The notes beneath the pieces are model-generated. The model had not been told where the DNA came from. It saw nothing but the letters and a program-made list of their open reading frames with translations, and ran no database searches. From Clostridia bacterium (lineage in GTDB: Bacteria > Bacillota > Clostridia > Christensenellales > CAG-1252), in assembly GCA_017615495.1 (NCBI GenBank), contig JAGAAA010000010.1, positions 1 through 10,253 of the forward strand: a stretch of 10,253 bases of DNA, read 5' to 3'. Shown in pieces: positions 6,071 through 10,253 of this stretch; positions within the stretch are counted from its first letter, which is position 1, and every line of letters starts with the position of its first letter. The position numbers and the translations under genes are program-made.

Positions 6071-8532
6071 GCATTTTACCGAAAAGACAAAAGAAGCCGA
6101 TCAAACGTTATTCTCCGAGCTTAGAGATGGGCCTCGGGTTTTCGCAGGTGGCGCAAAGAAAGAAGGAAGGTCAAACCAACTGGAAGGTCATCAACACTTC
6201 CAAATCTTATTTGCAGATCGTTGCGGAAAACGTCTTTACCTTTTGTAACATCGTCACTTTTATCCTCGTCATCATGCTTTTTATCATTGGGGAGTACAGC
6301 GACACTTTTTCCTCTTTGATCATCGTTTGTAATATCGTCGTGGGTACGGTGCAGGGCATCAAAGCCAAAAACGCCGTCAAAAGGCTATCCTTTAAGGTGG
6401 ATAGCGATTTCCCCGTCATACGCGACGGCAGAAAGGTGGAAGTTGCGGCGCGCAACATCGTTTTGGATGACCTCGTCATCATCCGCGCCGGCTCCAAGGT
6501 GCCCGTGGACGGGTATATCCGCGAAGGCTCGGTAGACCTTGACGAATCCATCCTGACCGGCGAATCCAACATCATCAAAAGGGGCGTCGGCAGCTACATC
6601 CTTTCGGGCAGTCACGTGCTTGTCGGCGAAGCGGTCGTACAGGCGGATCGTGTGGGGATGGACAGTAACATCCATCGCATCGGCAGGGCGGCGCGTCGTT
6701 TGAGCAAACCAAAAAGCAAAATTTTCTACGCGTTGAATTATATCATTAAGATCATATCCGTTATTTTGATCCCGCTTGCCATCGCATCCTTCTTCGTTAA
6801 CTTGTACGTGGCGGATTCCGGCGTGCACAACGCCTTGAAGTATACGGCGGCTTCCGCTTTGGCGATGCTCCCCGTCGGCATGTTCTTCTTAACGAGCTGC
6901 GCGCTTGCGGTCGCAGTTTTGAAATTGTCGCAAAAGAACACCCTCGTGCAAGACCTTTACGGCGTGGAAATGCTCGCTTTGGTCGATACCCTTCTTTTGG
7001 ATAAAACGGGCACCATCACGACGGGCGAAATGCGCGTTGTCAACAAACAGGTGTTTTCTCAAGAGGAAGATTGCGACAAGATCTTAGCGGATCTTTTGGC
7101 GGGCACGCGCGATATCAACTCAACGGCGAAAGCCTTGAAAAAGACCTTCCAAAACGGAAGTGACGAGGAGATCTCCTTCGCCTTACCGTTCTATTCAGGT
7201 AGAAAGTACGGCGGCGTCACTTTCAAAAACGGCAAAAATTACCTTCTCGGCGCGCCCGAATTTGTCAGCACTTTTGACGGGGCGGTCAGAGAATTTTCCG
7301 AAATGAATTACAAATCGGGCAGAAGGGTGGTGCTCCTTTCACGTTTGGAGGGCGACATTCTTTTCCCCAATCCGCAAAAATGCACTCCTTTGATGGCAGT
7401 CGCCATCGAAGACGAGATCCGCGACGACGCGCCTTGTACTTTGCGTTGGTTTAAGGACAACGGCGTTAAGATCATGGTGATCTCGGGCGACGACGCGCGC
7501 ACCGCGGCGCAAATTGCCGGAAAAGCGGGCATCGACGACAGCGATAAGTACATCAATTGCGCGGACCTTACCGAGGATGAACTCAAGCGTGCGACCGATC
7601 AATATCGCATTTTCGGCCGCGTCAGCCCCGAACAAAAGTGTATCATCGTCAATCATTTGCGCAAGCAGGGCCGCACGGTAGGTATGGTGGGTGACGGCGT
7701 CAACGACGTCCACGCCTTGAAGAGCAGCGATTGCAGTATCTCTTTCGGCAGCGCAAACGAAGTGGCGCGCAGCGTTGCGGGCATCGTTTTGGTGGATAGC
7801 AAGTTCAGTTCGCTTCCCGCCGTCGTGCAAGAGGGCAGGCGTGTCGTGAGTAACATCGAGCGAGTTTCCTCCCTTTACGTAATGAAAAACCTGTTTACCA
7901 TCATCTTGACCACGATCTGTTTGTGTCTTGGCAACTTGTTCCCCTTCTCAACGTCGCAGATGTTGATGTTCGAGGTGTTCGTTTTGGGGTTCCCGGCGCT
8001 GTTTTTGGCTCTGCAACCAAACGACGAGGTCCCGGGCGGAAACTTCATACAAAAGGTGCTGAAACGAACGTATCCGGCAACTTTCTCCTTGTTGTTCTCG
8101 GTGCTTGCCAGCCACTTTCTCTTCTCGGAAGCGTTCAACATCCCGTCTGAGATGGTTTCCACCGTCGGCGCGCTTACCTTGGTGGCGTGCGGCTTTGTGC
8201 AATTGATCTTCAATTCCTTGCCGCTCAACAAGTTCCGCGTCAAAGTCATCGCCTCTTGCTTCGTTGGTCTCATCGCCGCGATCTTCATTTTGTACGGGCT
8301 CAACAACGTCGGAATGACTTACATTTCCTTTGAGATCACCGGCATCAACGGATGGGGGCTTTTGGATATCTTCCTCGGCGTTGTGATCTGCGTCATCCTA
8401 AACATTCTCTTCCATTTCATTCTCGGAAAGATCCGCAACGACGAGAAAAAAGCCATCCCGTTCTACCTCGAAAGTTACTACCGTGACGCCGTGGAAGAAG
8501 ACGAAGAGGAAGAAGGTTACGAAGAAGAGTGA
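6067..8532 (+). CDS. CtpE-like P-type cation-transporting ATPase
   Basis: This is an 821-residue P-type ATPase of the plasma membrane. Key motifs are TGES (164-167, actuator domain), DKTGT with the phosphorylated Asp312, a short nucleotide-binding domain containing SGRKYGGVTF and LLGAPEF, and GDGVND (542-547). About ten membrane helices are visible: two near 55-100, two near 220-290 and six after residue 600. The C-terminal helix block with FLALQPN and the small N domain fit the CtpE/Exp7 group; mycobacterial CtpE has been linked to calcium uptake, so calcium or another divalent cation is my inference. The helix-4 signature reads PVGM (269-272), where PEGL is usual in calcium pumps. There is no N-terminal metal-binding domain. 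The tail is strongly acidic: 11 Asp/Glu in the last 15 residues. The start overlaps the RluA-family stop (ATGA), with no close Shine-Dalgarno site. Confidence 0.93.
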   Translation: MSILPKRQKKPIKRYSPSLEMGLGFSQVAQRKKEGQTNWKVINTSKSYLQIVAENVFTFCNIVTFILVIMLFIIGEYSDTFSSLIIVCNIVVGTVQGIKAKNAVKRLSFKVDSDFPVIRDGRKVEVAARNIVLDDLVIIRAGSKVPVDGYIREGSVDLDESILTGESNIIKRGVGSYILSGSHVLVGEAVVQADRVGMDSNIHRIGRAARRLSKPKSKIFYALNYIIKIISVILIPLAIASFFVNLYVADSGVHNALKYTAASALAMLPVGMFFLTSCALAVAVLKLSQKNTLVQDLYGVEMLALVDTLLLDKTGTITTGEMRVVNKQVFSQEEDCDKILADLLAGTRDINSTAKALKKTFQNGSDEEISFALPFYSGRKYGGVTFKNGKNYLLGAPEFVSTFDGAVREFSEMNYKSGRRVVLLSRLEGDILFPNPQKCTPLMAVAIEDEIRDDAPCTLRWFKDNGVKIMVISGDDARTAAQIAGKAGIDDSDKYINCADLTEDELKRATDQYRIFGRVSPEQKCIIVNHLRKQGRTVGMVGDGVNDVHALKSSDCSISFGSANEVARSVAGIVLVDSKFSSLPAVVQEGRRVVSNIERVSSLYVMKNLFTIILTTICLCLGNLFPFSTSQMLMFEVFVLGFPALFLALQPNDEVPGGNFIQKVLKRTYPATFSLLFSVLASHFLFSEAFNIPSEMVSTVGALTLVACGFVQLIFNSLPLNKFRVKVIASCFVGLIAAIFILYGLNNVGMTYISFEITGINGWGLLDIFLGVVICVILNILFHFILGKIRNDEKKAIPFYLESYYRDAVEEDEEEEGYEEE

Positions 8533-8543
8533 CCGCATAGAGG

Positions 8544-8575
8544 TTTTTTAACGCAGGGTATCATTACCTAAAAAA
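8544..8575 (+). repeat. AT-rich imperfect hairpin after the ATPase gene
   Basis: TTTTTTA (8544-8550) can pair with TAAAAAA (8569-8575), and GGTA (8557-8560) with TACC (8565-8568) around a TCAT loop, with a six-base bulge ACGCAG on the left side. No T-tract follows, so it is a poor intrinsic terminator. The T6 run at 8544 is preceded only by a three-base ACC/GGT stem. How the ATPase operon ends is therefore unclear. Confidence 0.4.
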
Positions 8576-8587
8576 TCTTAATAACTA

Positions 8588-8617
8588 TTGCAATTCGCAT
8601 TTTCGTTGTGCTATAAA
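8588..8617 (+). promoter_or_regulatory. Promoter of the unassigned structured RNA
   Basis: TTGCAA (8588-8593) and TATAAA (8612-8617) are separated by 18 nt, with a TGC extended -10 element (8609-8611). Transcription should start near 8624. The layout is the same as at the SRP RNA promoter, which supports a constitutive housekeeping promoter for a stable RNA. Confidence 0.75.
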
Positions 8618-8623
8618 ATAAAT

Positions 8624-8852
8624 AGTAACCTGCGTTGTGCGAGCAGCGGATATGTCACAACCTCAATACTATTTAGGGGAGGCGAAACGCGACGTCGGAT
8701 GTCAGGCCGCGTCATATCGGCGGAAGGCAGAAGCATCGGATAGCCTATACCCAACCTGCAATCGGCGGGTTTAGTACTGCCGCGAGACGGCAATGCGGGC
8801 AACGCGAATTATCGCATCAAGAGAGGTCCTGAGGGGTCTCTCTTTTCTTTTT
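8624..8852 (+). ncRNA. Structured non-coding RNA with its own promoter and terminator, family not recognised
   Basis: No plausible protein fits here; there is no Shine-Dalgarno plus ORF. Many helices can be drawn. A closing stem pairs GCGTTG (8632-8637) with CAACGC (8800-8805), extendable outward by GTAA/TTAT (8625-8628 with 8809-8812). Inside it are GATATG/CATATC (8649-8654 with 8713-8718), ACGC/GCGT (8687-8690 with 8709-8712) with GAC/GUC inside, a hairpin ACCTGC/GCGGGT (8754-8759 with 8765-8770), and a hairpin TGCCG/CGGCA (8778-8782 with 8788-8792). GTTGTG (8634-8639) can instead pair with CACAAC (8656-8661), which would compete with the closing stem. I do not see signatures of tmRNA, RNase P, a T-box or the common riboswitches. 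A 6S-like rod is not obvious because the RNA folds as a multi-branched structure. The terminator precedes the next gene's promoter, so it is a free-standing RNA or a terminating leader. Confidence 0.75.
8820..8852 (+). terminator. Intrinsic terminator of the structured RNA
   Basis: AGAGAGGTCC (8820-8829) and GGGTCTCTCT (8834-8843) form a 10-bp stem (two G-U pairs) with a TGAG loop, followed by the T-rich run TTTTCTTTTT (8843-8852). This is a textbook factor-independent terminator and defines the RNA's 3' end at about 8850. Confidence 0.93.
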
Positions 8853-8896
8853 GCGCATTTTTTTATTAGGAAGAGTATTTTTTTGGTAAAAATCGT

Positions 8897-8926
8897 TATA
8901 CAATGGTCGCGCGCGTGTGATATACT
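8897..8926 (+). promoter_or_regulatory. Promoter of the NifU-like/GGGtGRT operon
   Basis: The -10 box TATACT (8921-8926) is preceded by TGA (8918-8920), an extended -10. The best -35 is the weak TATACA (8897-8902) at 18-nt spacing. The start should fall near 8932, leaving a leader of about 27 nt that contains the GGGAGG ribosome binding site (8944-8949), 9 nt before the ATG. There is no room for a riboswitch in that leader. Confidence 0.72.
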
Positions 8927-8958
8927 GAAAATACAAATTTTTTGGGAGGAAACTTTTA

Positions 8959-9651
8959 ATGCAATATTCACGCGAAGTTGATGAAATGGTTTGCGTCAAG
9001 AAAGGTCCTAACCATGGTCCCGCTCCCATTCCCGAAGAGGGCAAGTGGGTTCAAGCCAAGGAGATCAAGGACATCAACGGTCTTACGCACGGTGTGGGTT
9101 GGTGCGCGCCTCAGCAGGGTGCTTGCAAGCTTACCTTGAACGTTAAGGACGGCGTCATCCGCGAAGCTTTGGTCGAGACGCTCGGCTGCTCCGGTATGAC
9201 TCACTCTGCGGCTATGGCTGCCGAGATCCTTCCCGGCAAGACCATCCTCGAAGCCTTGAATACCGACCTTGTTTGCGACGCTATCAATACCGCCATGCGC
9301 GAGCTTTTCTTGCAGATCGTCTACGGCAGGACGCAGTCCGCTTTCTCCGAGAACGGTCTTGTCATCGGCGCCGGTTTGGAGGACCTTGGCAAAGGTCTCC
9401 GTTCGCAGATCGGTACGATGTACTCCACCGAGGCGAAGGGCGTCAGATATCTCGAGATGGCTGAAGGCTACGTTACCAGGCTCGCTCTTGACAAGGAGAA
9501 CGAAGTCATCGGTTACGAGTTCGTCAAGCTCGGCGTGATGATGGATCTTATCGCGAAGGGCACTTCCGCTGACGAAGCGTTGAAGAAGTGCACCGGCACG
9601 TACGGCAGGTTCAGTGAGGGCGTGACCTTCATCAACCCGCGCAAGCAGTAA
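8959..9651 (+). CDS. NifU/IscU-like iron-sulfur scaffold-type protein, partner of GGGtGRT
   Basis: The 230-residue cytoplasmic protein has an N-terminal NifU/IscU-like half. GACKLTLNV, then LGCSGMTHSAA, resemble the KLxxxV strand and the YGCGxAxASS loop of IscU. Cysteines are at 12, 49 (GWCAP), 56, 77 (in LGCSG) and 106 (VCDAI). Cys77 matches the second scaffold cysteine, but by hand alignment the first IscU ligand and its nearby Asp are not kept, so cluster assembly is uncertain. The C-terminal 120 residues or so (after SAFSENG) are not IscU-like. Proteins of this kind are usually annotated as iron-sulfur assembly scaffolds and sit next to GGGtGRT genes, as here. The start is supported by GGGAGG. 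The next gene begins 13 nt after the stop, so the two form an operon. Confidence 0.85.
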   Translation: MQYSREVDEMVCVKKGPNHGPAPIPEEGKWVQAKEIKDINGLTHGVGWCAPQQGACKLTLNVKDGVIREALVETLGCSGMTHSAAMAAEILPGKTILEALNTDLVCDAINTAMRELFLQIVYGRTQSAFSENGLVIGAGLEDLGKGLRSQIGTMYSTEAKGVRYLEMAEGYVTRLALDKENEVIGYEFVKLGVMMDLIAKGTSADEALKKCTGTYGRFSEGVTFINPRKQ

Positions 9652-9664
9652 GGAGGGCAAGAAA

Positions 9665-10253
9665 ATGGCTATCACTTTTGAAGGTTACGAAAGAAGAATT
9701 AAGAAGATCAACGCCACCCTCGCGCAGTACGGCATCGCTTCCCTCGAAGAAGCGCGCGACATCTGCCTTAAGGCAGGCATCAACGTTGAAGAGATCGTGA
9801 AGGGCGTTCAACCCATCGCTTTTGAAAACGCCGTTTGGGCTTATACCACCGGCGCGGCGATCGCTCTTAAGAAGGGCACCAAGAAGGCCGCGGATGCCGC
9901 TGAGGATATCGGTATCGGCTTGCAGTCCTTCTGCATTCCGGGTTCCGTTGCGGATCAACGTCAGGTCGGTCTTGGCCACGGAAACCTCGCCGCAATGCTT
10001 CTCCGTGAGGAGACCGCTTGCTTCGCCTTCCTCGCAGGCCACGAATCCTTCGCCGCCGCTGAGGGCGCTATCGGTATTGCCAGGACGGCAAACAAAGTCC
10101 GTAAGAACCCGTTGAGAGTCATCTTGAACGGTCTCGGCAAGGACGCCGCTTTCATCATCAGCCGTATCAACGGTTTCACCTACGTGCAAACCAAGTACGA
10201 CTACTACACCGGCGAACTTAAGATCGTTAAGGAGACCGCTTACAGCAATGGTG
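9665..10253 (+). CDS. GGGtGRT family protein, 3' end outside the window
   Basis: The frame is open from ATG 9665 to the window edge, giving 196 complete codons. A strong AGGAGGG (9651-9657) lies 7 nt before the start. I recognise the N-terminal part of the GGGtGRT family from blocks such as ERRIKKINATLAQYGI, IVKGVQPIAFENAVWAY, CIPGSVADQRQVGLGHGN, EETACFAFLAGHESF and RVILNGLGKDAAFIISR. The glycine-rich GGGtGRT motif that names the family should lie beyond the edge. Family members are about 330 residues, so roughly 60% is present. The biochemical function is, to my knowledge, not established; constant pairing with the NifU-like gene suggests a role in iron-sulfur or metal metabolism. Codon use is skewed to GCC, ATC, AAG and GGC, as expected for a well-expressed gene. 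Confidence 0.93.
   Translation, partial: MAITFEGYERRIKKINATLAQYGIASLEEARDICLKAGINVEEIVKGVQPIAFENAVWAYTTGAAIALKKGTKKAADAAEDIGIGLQSFCIPGSVADQRQVGLGHGNLAAMLLREETACFAFLAGHESFAAAEGAIGIARTANKVRKNPLRVILNGLGKDAAFIISRINGFTYVQTKYDYYTGELKIVKETAYSNG

Noticed and set aside
8541..8549. Terminator of the ATPase operon at the T6 run
   Set aside because: Only a three-base ACC/GGT stem precedes the T-run, too weak to call.
8611..8802. 63-codon minus-strand frame across the structured RNA
   Set aside because: It has no domain or supporting ribosome binding site, and the region is better explained by a + strand RNA with promoter, helices and terminator.
8624..8852. 6S RNA or tmRNA as the identity of the structured RNA
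   Set aside because: tmRNA hallmarks are missing, and the fold I can draw is multi-branched rather than the rod with a central bubble typical of 6S. I could not exclude a divergent 6S by eye, so the family is left open.
8968..9675. 235-codon minus-strand open frame opposite the NifU-like gene
   Set aside because: The + strand gene has recognisable motifs, a promoter and a strong ribosome binding site; the minus frame is a by-product of its codon usage.

Overview
The window looks like a Firmicute of the Clostridia type with roughly balanced GC; I cannot place it more closely. Three things point there: a long SRP RNA with an Alu domain (the Bacillus/Clostridium form), strong purine-rich Shine-Dalgarno sites, and a NifU-like/GGGtGRT gene pair that I know mainly from Clostridia and relatives. 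All recognised genes lie on the + strand except a possible divergent fragment at the left edge.

Layout. Positions 1-80 may hold the 5' end of a minus-strand gene, followed by about 100 bp of AT-rich divergent intergenic DNA. A well-formed promoter (187-216) drives the SRP RNA gene (222-490). With no visible terminator after it, a run of five closely spaced genes follows: a NYN-OST-HTH protein that probably binds or cuts RNA, a eukaryote-like isoleucyl-tRNA synthetase (ileS), a class I SAM-dependent methyltransferase of the RlmI type, an RluA-family pseudouridine synthase and a CtpE-like P-type cation ATPase. From ileS onward the genes overlap or are 3 nt apart, so they almost certainly form one operon. 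Four of the five concern RNA: SRP, tRNA charging and probable rRNA/tRNA modification.

After the ATPase comes a 426-bp gap (8533-8958). It is not empty: it holds a complete small transcription unit of about 225 nt, with an extended -10 promoter, a multi-helix RNA closed by a long-range stem, and a textbook intrinsic terminator. I cannot assign this RNA to a family, and it is the best candidate here for something undescribed. A second promoter then drives a NifU-like scaffold protein and, 13 nt downstream, a GGGtGRT-family protein that runs off the right edge. These two are a known but functionally poorly understood pair, presumably linked to Fe-S or other metal chemistry.

The three promoters share one architecture: TGN extended -10, 18-nt spacer and a degenerate -35. 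No tRNA, mobile element or CRISPR array was seen.
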